This document shows, piece by piece, positions 38,371 through 49,772 of a stretch of 64,000 nt of DNA. The stretch is from assembly GCF_020103725.1 (NCBI RefSeq), contig NZ_JAHXBG010000001.1, positions 248,001 through 312,000 of the forward strand, given 5' to 3'. The position numbers were made by a program, and so were the translations under genes. This stretch comes from Hyalangium gracile. GTDB lineage: Bacteria > Myxococcota > Myxococcia > Myxococcales > Myxococcaceae. Positions within the stretch are counted from its first letter, which is position 1, and every line of letters starts with the position of its first letter. Under the pieces are notes generated by a model. The model searched no databases, was not told the DNA's origin, and saw nothing but the letters and a program-made list of their open reading frames with translations.

Positions 38371-40347
38371 TCACAGCAGGTTCTCGGGCGCGGCCGTCGT
38401 GAGCTGGATGACGTAGCCCGCACCGCCCGCCTGCGCGGCCGAGGCGGGACCGGTGAAGGAGGTGAAGCCTCCTCCATTGCCGCCATTGCCGCCGCATGCA
38501 CCACCACCGCTTCCCGCCTGATTGCTGCCCACAGGGGTGACGAGTAGATCCGTGCCCGGAGCTCCACCGTTCGCCTGTGCGGTGCCCGTAACGGAGATGG
38601 GGTTGGCGGAGATGAGCTGGACGATGCCGCCGCCGCCACCGCCACCACCTCCCGCGCCCGTGGTCCCTCCGTTCGAGTTGACGGCATTACCGCCCGCGCC
38701 GCCGTTGGCACGAATGGCCCCACCCACGGTGAGGTTTCCCCTGGCCGCGACGACGATGATGCCGCCTGCGCCTCCTCCTGGCCCACCAATGTCGGAGGCC
38801 GTCCCGGCAGTGACACCGCTGGTTCCGTTCGCGTTGATGCTGCCTCCCACGGGGATGCTGACGTTCCCCAGCGCCGCGATGATGAGGCTGCCGCCTCCGG
38901 CGCCGCCCGTCCCGTTGGTGAGCGTGCCCTCTCCCGCGCCACCGGCCACGGTGTCCGGTCTCGTCAACCGCGAGGCCGCGAGCAGCGAGATGCCCGTGCC
39001 ACCGTGGAAGGGGCCTGGAGTGCCCCGCGAGACCCCTGGAGCGGGAGGACCGTTACCCGTGTCCTCGGTCCCCGGGTTGACGGTGATGGTGCCGGTCACG
39101 GTGACGTCGCCCGTGGCGCGCAGGATGGTGCCGCTGGGCACGATGAGGCTGCCCGCGATGGTGATGTTCGTGAACTGCGTGTTCGTCCTGAAGGGCTGCG
39201 AGTTGACCACCGCGGTGTTCGACAGATCCAGCGTGTTGCCCACGGGCACGCTGAGCGCGCCGGCCGAGCCATCCCCGAAGACGGTGAGCGCTCCCGCCGG
39301 CCCCTGCGGCCCCTGCGGCCCCTGCACACCCTGCGGCCCCGCCGGACCCGTGGCTCCCGCCGGACCCGTGGCTCCCGCCGGACCCGTGGCCCCCTGCGGG
39401 CCCTGAGCCCCGTTGCACACGTACCGCGTCAGCGCGGCGTTCACCTCACCCGTGTCGAGCGTGCCGTTGGCATTGGTGTCGGTGCCCAGCTCCACCTTCA
39501 CGCCGCCCGTCGCGCAGTTGGCTCCCGCCGCCTCCGCCGCGGTCCGGGCCAGCGTGGCCAGTCCCGCCGAGCCCTGCGGACCGATGGGGCCTTGAGGGCC
39601 CGTGGGACCAGCAGGCCCCGTGGCTCCCTGCGGACCCGCCGGGCCAGTGGCACCCGCGGGGCCCACCGGGCCTTGCGGGCCTGTATCCCCCGTGTCTCCC
39701 TTGGCTCCCTGCGGACCCGCCGGGCCAGTGGCACCCGCGGGGCCCACCGGGCCCTGCGGGCCCGTATCCCCCGTGTCTCCCTTGGCTCCCTGTGGACCGG
39801 TCGCACCCGCCGGGCCAACGAGCCCCTGCGGGCCCTGCGCCCCGTTGCACAGGTAGCGCGTCAGCGAGACATCCACCTCGCCCGGATCCAACGTGGCATC
39901 ACGGTCCGTGTCGACGCCGATCTCCAGCTTCGTCCCGCCCGTGGCGCAGTTGGCGCCCGCCGCCTCGGGAGTCGTCAGCGCCAGCGTGGCCAGGCCCTCC
40001 GCGCCGATGGGCCCCTGCGGACCGGTGGCGCCTTGTGGACCGGCGGCGCCTGTGTCGCCCTTGGCGCCCGGATCTCCCTTCGGCCCCTGCGGACCGGCCG
40101 GACCCGCGGGCCCGACTTCACCCTGGGGCCCCGGGGGTCCTCCCGCGGGACCCGGCTCGCCCTGAGGACCCGCTGGACCCGCCGGACCCGCCGGACCCGC
40201 TGGACCCGCTGGACCTGGGTCACCCGGATCTCCCTTCGGCCCCTGGGACTCGTCGCACGCGCTCAGCGCCACCACCGCGGTGAGAGGAAGGATTCGCAGC
40301 CAGCGCCATCCAGAGAGACTTCGCCACGTCTTGGGTGTCTTCCGCAT
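38371..40347 (-). CDS. Collagen-like repeat lipoprotein
   Basis: 658 residues from ATG 40347 (AAGGAG 7 nt upstream). The lipoprotein signal peptide ends in ALSAC (Cys31). Long Gly-X-Y tracts ([23 protein letters not shown]) alternate with two copies of a module of about 55 residues ([18 protein letters not shown] and [18 protein letters not shown], each ending TRYLCNG/TRYVCNG) that looks Ca-binding (DUF7151-type). The C-terminal 300 residues form a Gly/Ala/Asn-rich predicted beta-helix ([24 protein letters not shown]). It is predicted to be a surface fibre protein, trimeric through collagen-like helices. The repeats include an exact 81-bp tandem unit. Confidence 0.9.
   Translation of the reverse strand: MRKTPKTWRSLSGWRWLRILPLTAVVALSACDESQGPKGDPGDPGPAGPAGPAGPAGPAGPQGEPGPAGGPPGPQGEVGPAGPAGPQGPKGDPGAKGDTGAAGPQGATGPQGPIGAEGLATLALTTPEAAGANCATGGTKLEIGVDTDRDATLDPGEVDVSLTRYLCNGAQGPQGLVGPAGATGPQGAKGDTGDTGPQGPVGPAGATGPAGPQGAKGDTGDTGPQGPVGPAGATGPAGPQGATGPAGPTGPQGPIGPQGSAGLATLARTAAEAAGANCATGGVKVELGTDTNANGTLDTGEVNAALTRYVCNGAQGPQGATGPAGATGPAGATGPAGPQGVQGPQGPQGPAGALTVFGDGSAGALSVPVGNTLDLSNTAVVNSQPFRTNTQFTNITIAGSLIVPSGTILRATGDVTVTGTITVNPGTEDTGNGPPAPGVSRGTPGPFHGGTGISLLAASRLTRPDTVAGGAGEGTLTNGTGGAGGGSLIIAALGNVSIPVGGSINANGTSGVTAGTASDIGGPGGGAGGIIVVAARGNLTVGGAIRANGGAGGNAVNSNGGTTGAGGGGGGGGGIVQLISANPISVTGTAQANGGAPGTDLLVTPVGSNQAGSGGGACGGNGGNGGGFTSFTGPASAAQAGGAGYVIQLTTAAPENLL
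39622..39783 (-). repeat. Tandem 81-bp repeat within the collagen-like gene
   Basis: Bases 39622-39702 and 39703-39783 are near-identical 81-bp units encoding 27 residues (nine Gly-X-Y triplets, [16 protein letters not shown] within). In-frame tandem repeats of this kind readily expand or contract, changing fibre length. Confidence 0.85.
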
Positions 40348-40625
40348 TCCAGCTCCTTGGAGAGAGGGCGGGGCGCCCAGGACACCAGGGCCCCCGCCGT
40401 GAGCGATGCCCGTGCGGGGCCGCGCACGGTGTCTCGGAACCAACACATTGAGTGTGCTCCGAGCCAGACGCCGTGGCGAGCACTTAGCCGGTGGGTGCGG
40501 ATCATCCGACCCGGTTGCGCTGGGATTCCCCGGCTTTCCTCAAACTCTACTCAGCGTGTTCTTCCCCAGAGTGAAACCCCGTGGTTTGTTGGGCGGCCAA
40601 CACTTTGTGTGAAAGGCACGCGCGC

Positions 40626-41156
40626 ATGTCCGAGCCGTACATTGGTGAGATCCGGATGTTTGCTGGCAACTTCGCTCCCCGAGGCTGGGCGTTCTGCAAC
40701 GGGCAGCTGCTGAGCATCGCGCAGAACTCCGCTCTCTTCTCCCTCCTGGGCACCACGTATGGCGGGAACGGGCAGACGACGTTTGCCCTGCCCAACCTGC
40801 AGGGACGCGTCCCCATGCACTGGGGAACGGGGCCGGGCCTCACGCCGCGCACCCTGGGCGAGAGCAGCGGCTCGGAGAGCGTCACCCTGATCAGCACGCA
40901 GATGCCAGCCCACACCCACTCGCTCCATGCGAGCGGTACCCAGGGCGATCAGTTCACCCCCGAGGGGCACGTGCCCGCGATGCTGATCAACTCGACGGGC
41001 CAGCCGGAGAACGCCTACAGCGCGACGATCAACACCACGATGAACGCGGCGGCCATCGGCGCGGCGGGAGGCAACCAGCCCCACAACAACATGCAGCCCT
41101 ACCAGTGCGTGTCCTTCATCATCGCGCTCCAGGGCATCTACCCCTCGCGCAACTGA
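40626..41156 (+). CDS. Tail-collar (microcystin-dependent MdpB-like) protein
   Basis: 176 residues from ATG 40626. The phage-tail-collar domain is complete: EPYIGEIRMFAGNFAPRGWA, FCNGQLLSIAQNSALFSLLG, TYGGNGQTTFALPNLQGRVP and MPAHTHSLHAS; the C-terminus QPYQCVSFIIALQGIYPSR is the family's usual ending. In phages the domain forms the short tail-fibre tip; stand-alone bacterial copies such as MdpB have no settled function. No other phage genes lie nearby, so this is not a prophage. Its 3' end meets a convergent membrane-protein gene. Confidence 0.9.
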   Translation: MSEPYIGEIRMFAGNFAPRGWAFCNGQLLSIAQNSALFSLLGTTYGGNGQTTFALPNLQGRVPMHWGTGPGLTPRTLGESSGSESVTLISTQMPAHTHSLHASGTQGDQFTPEGHVPAMLINSTGQPENAYSATINTTMNAAAIGAAGGNQPHNNMQPYQCVSFIIALQGIYPSRN

Positions 41157-41157
41157 G

Positions 41158-41610
41158 TCACCGCCCGGCGGGCGAGGACGCGCTGGCGCCCTCGCTCCCG
41201 GCGGCATGCGCGCTGAAGGTGCTCCGGTAGGACGGCCACGCGTCGTACAGGTAGAGCGAGAACGGCACCCACCAGATGAAGTCGTTGGTGAGGCAGAGCA
41301 CCAGCGTGGCCGGAGGCCACTCGCCCCGGAGGATGAGCAGGCCCAGGCCGATGGGGCCCAGCACCTTGCCCAGCAGCCCCACCGCCGCCAGCAAGAAGCC
41401 GTGCTCGGGCCGGCGCGCCACCTCCGCGTAGGCGATGCCGTACACGCCGATGACCATGCCCAGGCAGGCGAAGATGGCCGGGTGGTTGAGCAGCGGCATC
41501 CGCGCGAACCGGAAGAGCCACTGCGGCTCCACCGCCGAGTACAGGCCCCACACCACGTTGTAGCCCGCGGCGGCCGAGAACACCGCGCGGTGCAGCGAGC
41601 GCCGCTTCAT
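41158..41610 (-). CDS. Four-helix membrane protein
   Basis: 150 residues from ATG 41610. Hydrophobic segments at about 10-30, 44-63, 73-95 and 102-122 predict four membrane helices; conserved-looking features are WGLYSAVEPQWLFR, GMVIGVYGIAYAEVAR and TNDFIWWVPF. A C-terminal Ser/Ala tail is cytoplasmic or extruded. The pattern recalls small alkyl-hydroperoxide/DoxX-like membrane proteins, but no signature is firm. It converges with the tail-collar gene with 1 nt between stops. Confidence 0.72.
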   Translation of the reverse strand: MKRRSLHRAVFSAAAGYNVVWGLYSAVEPQWLFRFARMPLLNHPAIFACLGMVIGVYGIAYAEVARRPEHGFLLAAVGLLGKVLGPIGLGLLILRGEWPPATLVLCLTNDFIWWVPFSLYLYDAWPSYRSTFSAHAAGSEGASASSPAGR

Positions 41611-41650
41611 GACCGGGAGCCTAGCCTCGGCGCCAGGGTGGCGGGCTCCG

Positions 41651-41770
41651 AAAAATTCCGGACTCCGGGCCGCGCCCTCTCACGCGGCCCGGAGCCTCGG
41701 TCCTTCCAGCAAAAATTCCGGGCTCCGGGACGCGCCCTCTCACGCGGCCCGGAGCCTCGGTCCCTCAGCC
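41651..41770 (-). repeat. Two tandem 60-bp palindromic repeats, probable double terminator
   Basis: Copies 41651-41710 and 41711-41770 share 60-bp periodicity and differ at only a few bases. In the first copy CTCCGGGCCGCG (41663-41674) pairs perfectly with CGCGGCCCGGAG (41683-41694); the second has one mismatch. On the minus strand each stem is followed by a short spacer and five T residues (41651-41655; 41711-41715). They lie directly downstream of the subtilase stop, so they should terminate that transcript twice. Confidence 0.75.
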
Positions 41771-41792
41771 AATCCAAGGGGGGATTGTCCGG

Positions 41793-43706
<1,914 letters not shown>

Positions 43707-43993
43707 CATCGCTCCCTTCAACGGAGACGCCTCCCGGCGTGAAAGACCCCGGGACCTTGTCAGCGCTCACTGGCTTTTCTTGTCGCGAGCCGGTGTGACT
43801 GGATCGCCTCGAAAACCGCTCTCTCTGGGAGCCGTTGCACCTACCTCCACCGATGTGCCCGGAGGGCAGGCTCCGCGTTGAGCGGTGAACGCGGCTCCGC
43901 GAGCCACTGGACACCTTTGCCCCGAGCCGGGTTGCCCGCCTGCCGCAGGAGGCACATCGGTGAGGGGGGCGTCAGCAGCGGGGCGGAGGCACG

Positions 43994-45085
43994 GTGGCTA
44001 CGGGCGAGTGGATGAACTGGCGGCGATCCCAGGTGACACCGAAGACGGTGTTCACCGTGGCCTTCTCGGTGCTGGCGGTGGTGGTGCTCTCCGTACTGGT
44101 GGTGAAGACGCGCTTCGCGATGACGCTGACGGGCATCGCGCTGCTGCTGGCGCTGGCGCTCGAGCACGGCGTGTCCTTCCTGGAGCGCAAGCGGCTGCGG
44201 CGGTGGCAGGCCATCGCGCTGGTGCTCACGGGGCTGCTGGTGGCGGTGACGGCGCTGGGGCTGCTGGTCATCCCGGCGGCCTTCTCTCAAGGCGAGGAGT
44301 TGCTCACCCAGTTCCCCAAGCTGATGAAGCAGGTGCGCTCGCTGCGCGTGTTCCGGCTGCTGAACACGCACCTGTCGACCCTGACGCAGTTCTTCGGCCA
44401 GAAGCCCGAGGCCACCCCGGCCAGCCCCATCGGCCCGGTGCCCATGCCGTCGCTGCTGCACGCGATTGGCGGGGCGGTGAGCGTGGTGACGGGGGCCATC
44501 ACCGTCTTCTTCCTGGTGGTGTTCATGCTGGTGTTCGGCGGAGGGGTGCTGCAGCGGCTGCTGGAGCTGCTCCCCCAGGAGCACCGCGAGCGCTACGAGC
44601 GGGTAATGCGCAAGACGTACCACGCCACGGGCGGCTACCTGTCCGGGCTGACGTTCATCTGCACCATCAACGCCACGCTCACCACCACCGTGCTCGCGGT
44701 GCTGGGCATGCCCTTCTTCCTGCCGCTGGGCATCGCCAGCGGGTTCTCCAGCATGGTGCCGTACGCGGGGCCGGTGGTGGCCGGCGGCCTCATCACCCTG
44801 CTCACCTGGGCGACGGGCGGCGGGCTCAAGGCGCTGGTGGTGCTCGTCTACTTCATCATCTACGGGCAGATCGAAGGCAACGTACTGGCGCCGCTGGTGT
44901 TCCGCCGCACCGTCCACGTCAACCCGCTGCTGACGCTGCTCAGCGTGCTGTTCTGCGCGGAGCTGGCGGGCATCATCGGCGCGATGGTGGCCGTGCCGGT
45001 GATGGCCACCGTGCAGATCATCGTCCGCGAGCTGCTCCTGCTCCGGCAGGAGCGGGCCGCGCCGCCGCCGCCCCTGCAGGGCTGA
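43994..45085 (+). CDS. AI-2E family transporter
   Basis: 363 residues from GTG 43994 with GGAGG 5 nt upstream (ATG 44012 is an alternative). Hydrophobic segments at about 18-40, 43-60, 72-95, 155-180, 210-232, 237-260, 268-290 and 305-330 match the eight-helix AI-2E/TerC-superfamily topology; the family motif SGFSSMVPYAGPVVAGG and QIEGNVLAPLV are present. Despite the name, the substrate is generally unproven; members export small molecules or act as antiporters. Divergent from the subtilase gene, with about 285 bases between holding both promoters. Confidence 0.88.
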   Translation: MATGEWMNWRRSQVTPKTVFTVAFSVLAVVVLSVLVVKTRFAMTLTGIALLLALALEHGVSFLERKRLRRWQAIALVLTGLLVAVTALGLLVIPAAFSQGEELLTQFPKLMKQVRSLRVFRLLNTHLSTLTQFFGQKPEATPASPIGPVPMPSLLHAIGGAVSVVTGAITVFFLVVFMLVFGGGVLQRLLELLPQEHRERYERVMRKTYHATGGYLSGLTFICTINATLTTTVLAVLGMPFFLPLGIASGFSSMVPYAGPVVAGGLITLLTWATGGGLKALVVLVYFIIYGQIEGNVLAPLVFRRTVHVNPLLTLLSVLFCAELAGIIGAMVAVPVMATVQIIVRELLLLRQERAAPPPPLQG

Positions 45086-45100
45086 GCCGAGCGCTCCAGC

Positions 45101-45829
45101 TCAGGCGGGCGGGCTCCAGCTGGAGAAGAAGCGCTGCTGGAAGCGATCGACGTACTGGACCAGGTTCTCCTGCGCTCGGGTGAACTGGCGGAACGGCGAG
45201 TCCACCGGGAACGCGATGATGCTGGCGAGGATCGCGTAGAGCGACGCGTCGAACGAGGTGGGGTGGTCTCCCAGCAGGAAGGGCTTGTCGCCCAGCACCG
45301 TCGACACCGCGGAGATGTCCTCCTGGCCCATCTCGAGGACCTCCGCCGGCTGGTGGCGCCCCAGCCCCTGGGCGTCGAGCGCCTGGATGACCTTTCGGCG
45401 GACCATGGGCGCGGCCACCGGGCCGATGAGCGGTGGGAACAGGGGCAGGATGATGGACTTGTAGAGGCGCCAGCCGTCGTCGCGGGCCCAGCGCTCGTAG
45501 AGGATGTGGAAGTAGAGGCTCTCCTCCAGCAGGCGCCGCACGAGGTGGCCCTGGGCCACGTCCTTCGGGCGCAGCTTCGCGTCCAGCGTGTCGCCGTGCT
45601 TCGTCTTGAGGTGCTGGATGATGAGCTGGGAGTCCCCCAGGAACTTCCCGTCCTCCTCGATGAACGGAATCTTCCGCTTGGGCGCCTTGCCGAGGTCCGC
45701 GATCCGGGCCGTGTAGGGCACGCCCGTCATCCGCAGATAGCTCTCGAGCTTCACACAGAACGGGCCGATGTTCGCGATGCCCCATGCCGCCGGGCCTTGA
45801 TGAAGGATGATCACATCTCCCCCTGCCAC
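45101..45829 (-). CDS. GST-fold protein (metaxin/Tom37-like)
   Basis: 242 residues from GTG 45829, one base after the bioA stop. The N-terminal thioredoxin-like half shows FCVKLESYLRMTGVPY, KRKIPFIEEDGKFLGDSQLII; the helical half contains LYFHILYERWARDDGW and KPFLLGDHPTSFDASLYAIL. This combination is the metaxin/failed-axon-connection type of GST rather than a classical detoxifying form. Tight linkage to bioA suggests co-transcription, but no biochemical connection with biotin is known. Confidence 0.85.
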   Translation of the reverse strand: MAGGDVIILHQGPAAWGIANIGPFCVKLESYLRMTGVPYTARIADLGKAPKRKIPFIEEDGKFLGDSQLIIQHLKTKHGDTLDAKLRPKDVAQGHLVRRLLEESLYFHILYERWARDDGWRLYKSIILPLFPPLIGPVAAPMVRRKVIQALDAQGLGRHQPAEVLEMGQEDISAVSTVLGDKPFLLGDHPTSFDASLYAILASIIAFPVDSPFRQFTRAQENLVQYVDRFQQRFFSSWSPPA

Positions 45830-45830
45830 G

Positions 45831-47162
45831 TCAGTTCCCGGCGACCTCGCGCAGCGAGTCCTCGACGCCTTGGAGCAGCGCGTCCAGCGCCTCGTCCGGG
45901 ATGTTCAGCGCGGGCGCGATGTAGACCGTGTCGCCCAGGGGCCTCAAGTAGAGACCGCGTCGCCGCGCCGCCTCGTACACGCGCCATCCTCCGTTGGCGA
46001 GGTATCCCCCGCTGCCCAGGTCCACCGCTCCCACCATGCCGATGGCCCGAGGCCGCACCAGGCCTGGAATCGTCCCGGCCATGCGCTCGAAGGCGGCCTT
46101 CACCCGAGGCGCCTTGCGCGCCACCTGGCCCGGCACGTCCTCGTCCCGGTACACCGCGAGCACCTCGCGCGCCACCGCCGCGCCCAGCGGGTTTCCGCAG
46201 TAGGAGTGGCCGTAGTACAGCGCGCGGCTCCTGGCGCCCAGGAAGCCCGAGAACACGCGCTCCGTCGCCAGCGTCGCGCCGAAGGGCAGCAGGCCCCCGC
46301 TCAGCGCCTTCGCCAGGCAGAGCAGGTCCGGCACCACGCCGGCCAGGTTACACGCGAAGCGCGCGCCCGTGCGGCCCAGGCCCGTGAACACCTCGTCGGC
46401 GATGAGGAAGGTGTCCACCGCCCGCGTCGCCTCGCGCACGGCGCGCACGAAGTCCGGTGAGTAGAGCTGCATGCCCGCGGCGCCCTGGAGCACCGGCTCC
46501 AGGATGACGCCCGCCACCGAGTCCCCCTGCTCTCGCAGCGCCCGCTCCACCTCCGCGAAGGCCCGCTCCCAGCCGCCCTCCTCCGCGGGCGAGGGTACGT
46601 GCACCACGTCGAACAGCAGCGGCCCGAAGACCTCCCGGAACAGCGGCACGCCACCCACGCTGGTGGCGCCCACCGTCTCGCCGTGGAAGGCGCCCGACAG
46701 CGTGATGAAGCGCGTGCGCTCCGGCCGCCCGTTCTGCGCCCAGTACTGCGCGGCCATCTTGATGGCCACCTCCACCGCCGTGCTCCCGTTGTCCGAGTAG
46801 AACACGCGCGTCATGCGGTGCTCGGCTGGCACCTCGGCGCGCTCGGCCCCGGGGGCCAGCGCCACCAGTTCCGCCGCCAGCCGCGCCGCCGGCTCGTGGG
46901 TGATGCCCGCGAGCGAGGCGTGAGCCAGGGTGGAGGCCTGCTCCACCAGCGCCTTCACCAGCCGGGGGTGCCGGTGGCCCAGCGTGGACACCCACCACGA
47001 GCCATTGGCGTCCAGGTACCGCTTCCCGTCCGCGTCATGGAGGTAGGGCCCCTCGGAGCGGACCACCACCAGCGGGTCCGTCTCGGCGATGTAGGTCTCC
47101 ATCGCCGTGTACGGGTGCCACACGTGCCGCTTGTCCAGGGTGACGATTCCCGCTCGCTCCAC
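45831..47162 (-). CDS. bioA: Adenosylmethionine-8-amino-7-oxononanoate aminotransferase
   Basis: 443 residues from GTG 47162 with GGGAGGAG just upstream. It is a class-III PLP aminotransferase of the BioA type: HVWHPYTAMETY at the start, YLDANGSWWVSTLGHRHPRL, VFYSDNGSTAVEVAIKMA, ILEPVLQGAAGM, FLIADEVFTGLGRTG, and the PLP Lys in LLCLAKALSGG. The HPYT and WWVSTLGHRHP stretches separate BioA from other class-III enzymes. It makes 7,8-diaminopelargonate in biotin synthesis, using SAM as amino donor. No other bio genes are in the window. The GST-like gene follows immediately. Confidence 0.94.
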   Translation of the reverse strand: MERAGIVTLDKRHVWHPYTAMETYIAETDPLVVVRSEGPYLHDADGKRYLDANGSWWVSTLGHRHPRLVKALVEQASTLAHASLAGITHEPAARLAAELVALAPGAERAEVPAEHRMTRVFYSDNGSTAVEVAIKMAAQYWAQNGRPERTRFITLSGAFHGETVGATSVGGVPLFREVFGPLLFDVVHVPSPAEEGGWERAFAEVERALREQGDSVAGVILEPVLQGAAGMQLYSPDFVRAVREATRAVDTFLIADEVFTGLGRTGARFACNLAGVVPDLLCLAKALSGGLLPFGATLATERVFSGFLGARSRALYYGHSYCGNPLGAAVAREVLAVYRDEDVPGQVARKAPRVKAAFERMAGTIPGLVRPRAIGMVGAVDLGSGGYLANGGWRVYEAARRRGLYLRPLGDTVYIAPALNIPDEALDALLQGVEDSLREVAGN

Positions 47163-47298
47163 GCTCTCTCCTCCCGGGGGCCTACCCTTCAAGACACGTC
47201 GCCGAGGGTCCCACCGCACACGGGCGCGTTCTGCCTGATCCCACGCCTGCTCGGCATGGGATATTGTTCTGACTCCTCTCAGGAGCCCTTCTGCCGTC

Positions 47299-47928
47299 AT
47301 GACGCACACGAACGTGGCTGCGACATCCGCTGCTGGTGGCGTGGAGTCTGATTACGAGCGGCGCATCGCCCTGGCGACCCCTGAGGACACGGCTCGGGGG
47401 CTGTTCTTCAATGGCATCCTGAATGCCGTCATCACCTTCGGCGGCGAGCCGGCCCTGAAGCGCTGCCACGGGCTGCTCAACGACAAGCGCTTCGAGCGGC
47501 GCTTCATCGACTTCTCCAGCTACCCCGTGTCGGACTTCCTCCGGCTGGCGCTCGCCGCCACCCAGGTGCTCAGCATGCAGCTGGGCGGCCCCGAGCCCAC
47601 CCAGCGCCGCCTGGGCATGCAGGCCACGCGCGACTTCCTGGGCTCCATGGCCGGCCGCACCCTGCTGCTGCTCTCGGGAGACTCGCCCAAGCGCGTCATG
47701 GGCAACCTCGCCTCCGGCTACCGCTCGGCGGTGAGCTACGGCGAGCGCACCGTCACCCTGCTGAGCGACACCAGCGCCCGCGTCGTCGTCAAGCGCGACT
47801 TCATGCTCCCGCTCTACAACGAGGGCGTCCTGCTCGCGGTGCTCGAGTCCGTGCACATCAAGAACCCCCAGGTTCGCTCCCGACCCACCGGGGTGCTGGA
47901 CTGCGAGTACGAGCTGTCCTGGGGTTAG
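47299..47928 (+). CDS. TIGR02265/DUF2378-family protein
   Basis: 209 residues from ATG 47299. The myxobacterial paralogous family is recognisable from DTARGLFFNGILNAVITFGG, LNDKRFERRFIDFSSYPVS, DFLRLALAATQVLS, QATRDFLGSMAGRTLLLL and the beta-rich GERTVTLLSDTSARVVVKRD ending. The fold is thought to be V4R/HNOB-like. Many copies occur per myxobacterial genome; none has a settled function, though a ligand- or signal-binding role fits the fold. It is divergent from bioA. Confidence 0.85.
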   Translation: MTHTNVAATSAAGGVESDYERRIALATPEDTARGLFFNGILNAVITFGGEPALKRCHGLLNDKRFERRFIDFSSYPVSDFLRLALAATQVLSMQLGGPEPTQRRLGMQATRDFLGSMAGRTLLLLSGDSPKRVMGNLASGYRSAVSYGERTVTLLSDTSARVVVKRDFMLPLYNEGVLLAVLESVHIKNPQVRSRPTGVLDCEYELSWG

Positions 47929-48007
47929 CCCCCCTCTCGCCCGCTCCCCCCGGCAGGCCCCGCCGGGGATTCGGCACGCGCCCGGAGTCCGCGCTAGAAC
48001 TGTCTCC

Positions 48008-49174
48008 GTGCTCGATCCCTCCATCCGCGTCCAGGTGTTGGACTCCATCACGGACATCCCCGCCGAGCAGTGGGACAGGCTCGCGGGCCCGGAGGCCCCG
48101 CCCTTCGTGCGGCACGCCTGGCTGACCGCCATGGAGGAGAGCGGCAGCGCCCAGCGGGACACCGGCTGGGCCCCCCACCACCTGACGCTGTGGCGCGAGG
48201 ACACGCTCGTGGCCGCCTCACCCGCCTACTGCAAGTACCACAGCATGGGCGAGTACATCTATGACTTCGCCTGGGCGCAGGCCGCCGCGCGCATGGGCCT
48301 GGAGTACTACCCCAAGCTCGTCATCGGCGCGCCCCTGTCTCCGGCCACCGCGCCGCGCTTCCTGGTGGCGCCCGGCGAGAACGTGCGCGAGGCGCGCCAC
48401 GCGCTCATGGAGGCCGCCATCGAGAGCGCCCGCGAGGAGGGCTGCTCCTCCATTCACGTCATCTACCCCACCCAGGAGGAGGCGGACTTCCTGGAGGAGT
48501 CCGGCATGGCCCGGCGGATGACGCTGCAGTTCCACTGGAAGAACCCGGGCTACAGCTCCTACGAGGACTACCTGGCGCGCTTCAACTCCAAGCGGCGCAA
48601 CCAATTGCGGCGCGAGCGCGGCGCGGCGGAGACGCAGGGCATCACCCTGCGCACCGTGGCGGGCGCGGAGCTGGGCCCCGAGCACGCGCGGCGGGCCCAC
48701 GGCTTCTACGCGGCCACCTGCGAGCGCTACGCCTGGGGCCAGGTGCAGCTCACCCCGGACTTCTTCGCCCGCATCTTCCGCACCATGCCGGAGGCCATGC
48801 AGATGGTGGAGGCGGTGCGCGGCAAGCGCGTCATCGCCGGCGCCTTCAACGTGGTGACGCCGCAGCGGCTCTACGGGCGCTACTGGGGCTGCTTCGAGGA
48901 GCACCCCTTCCTGCACTTCAACGTGTGCCTCTACCACTCGGTGGACGAGTGCATCCGCGCCGGCCGCAAGGTGTTCGAGCCCGGCGCGGGCGGCGAGCAC
49001 AAGGTGTCTCGCGGCTTCGAGCCCACCCCGGTGCACAGCACGCACCTCATCTTCGATGCGAACCTGAACCGGGCCATCCGAGACTTCCTGCGCCGCGAGC
49101 GGGAGCACCTGGCTCCCGCCGTGGAGGAGGCCGAGCGCCTGGCCGGCCTCAAGCCCTGGCCCCTGACGGGCTGA
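48008..49174 (+). CDS. FemAB-like GNAT acyltransferase
   Basis: 388 residues from GTG 48008. It belongs to the peptidoglycan-biosynthesis/FemAB-like GNAT group: DIPAEQWDRLAGPEAPPFV, HAWLTAMEESGSA, KYHSMGEYIYDFAWAQAA, YYPKLVIGAPLSPAT, FNSKRRNQLRRERG and YWGCFEEHPFLHFNVCLYH, then FEPGAGGEHKVSRGFEP. These cytoplasmic enzymes transfer acyl or aminoacyl groups to cell-surface or lipid acceptors; the exact substrate is unknown. Convergent with the lipoprotein gene 9 nt away. Confidence 0.88.
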   Translation: MLDPSIRVQVLDSITDIPAEQWDRLAGPEAPPFVRHAWLTAMEESGSAQRDTGWAPHHLTLWREDTLVAASPAYCKYHSMGEYIYDFAWAQAAARMGLEYYPKLVIGAPLSPATAPRFLVAPGENVREARHALMEAAIESAREEGCSSIHVIYPTQEEADFLEESGMARRMTLQFHWKNPGYSSYEDYLARFNSKRRNQLRRERGAAETQGITLRTVAGAELGPEHARRAHGFYAATCERYAWGQVQLTPDFFARIFRTMPEAMQMVEAVRGKRVIAGAFNVVTPQRLYGRYWGCFEEHPFLHFNVCLYHSVDECIRAGRKVFEPGAGGEHKVSRGFEPTPVHSTHLIFDANLNRAIRDFLRREREHLAPAVEEAERLAGLKPWPLTG

Positions 49175-49183
49175 GCCGCCGGG

Positions 49184-49735
49184 CTAGTAGTTCACCTTGA
49201 GCGTCGGCAGCAGCAGGCGCTCCGACTCGGTGGTCGGCTGCAGCGAGCGGCCCACGTCCAGCAGCAGCACCGCGCGGCCGCGCTCGGAGAGCGAAGCCAC
49301 CGGCGCCTCGAAGCTCACCGGCGCCACCTGCGTGTCCAGCGCGCCGGCCTTCCCACCCTGCTGCCAGCCCCCGAAGTCGTCGAAGGCCACCTTCACCTTC
49401 ACCGCGCCCACGCCCTCGGGGACGAAGAAGTGGCCCACCAGGTACGCGTGGTCCTTGCGGGACAGGTCCACCGTGCGCGCCATCAGGCGCACCGGGAGCA
49501 CCTCTCCCGTCGGCGTCGTCACCTCCAGCGAGCGCACCGGCACCAGCACGGAGTCATAGCGCTCGGCGTTCGTGCCGCGCAGGCGCAGCTCGAAGCCGCG
49601 GCCCACCGGCGCGGCATCCGGCGTGCGCGTGGTGGTGAAGTCGGGCCCTTGCGGCGGCGCGGGGTGCTCGGAGTCTCCGCAGGCGGACAGGGCGAGCGCG
49701 GCGGCGCTCAGCGCGGACAGCATCAGCTTCTTCAT
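49184..49735 (-). CDS. Hypothetical lipoprotein, beta-rich
   Basis: 183 residues from ATG 49735. Signal peptide with lipobox ALSAC (Cys19). The mature domain alternates strands, for example RGFELRLRGTNAERYDSVLV, LEVTTPTGEVLPVRLM, VGAVKVKVAFDDFGG, and ends with LLLPTLKVNY; it resembles DUF4382-type extracellular domains only loosely. It is 37 nt downstream of another exported protein on the same strand, so the two form a probable operon of cell-surface proteins. Confidence 0.75.
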   Translation of the reverse strand: MKKLMLSALSAAALALSACGDSEHPAPPQGPDFTTTRTPDAAPVGRGFELRLRGTNAERYDSVLVPVRSLEVTTPTGEVLPVRLMARTVDLSRKDHAYLVGHFFVPEGVGAVKVKVAFDDFGGWQQGGKAGALDTQVAPVSFEAPVASLSERGRAVLLLDVGRSLQPTTESERLLLPTLKVNY

Positions 49736-49772
49736 GGCGTGTTCTCCTCGAAGTGGGTGGTGGGTCCGCGAC

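Noticed and set aside
40626-41156. Prophage from the tail-collar domain
   Set aside because: No other phage gene nearby; stand-alone collar proteins are common in bacteria.
41651-41770. CRISPR array
   Set aside because: Only two copies of a contiguous 60-bp unit, no spacers and no cas genes.
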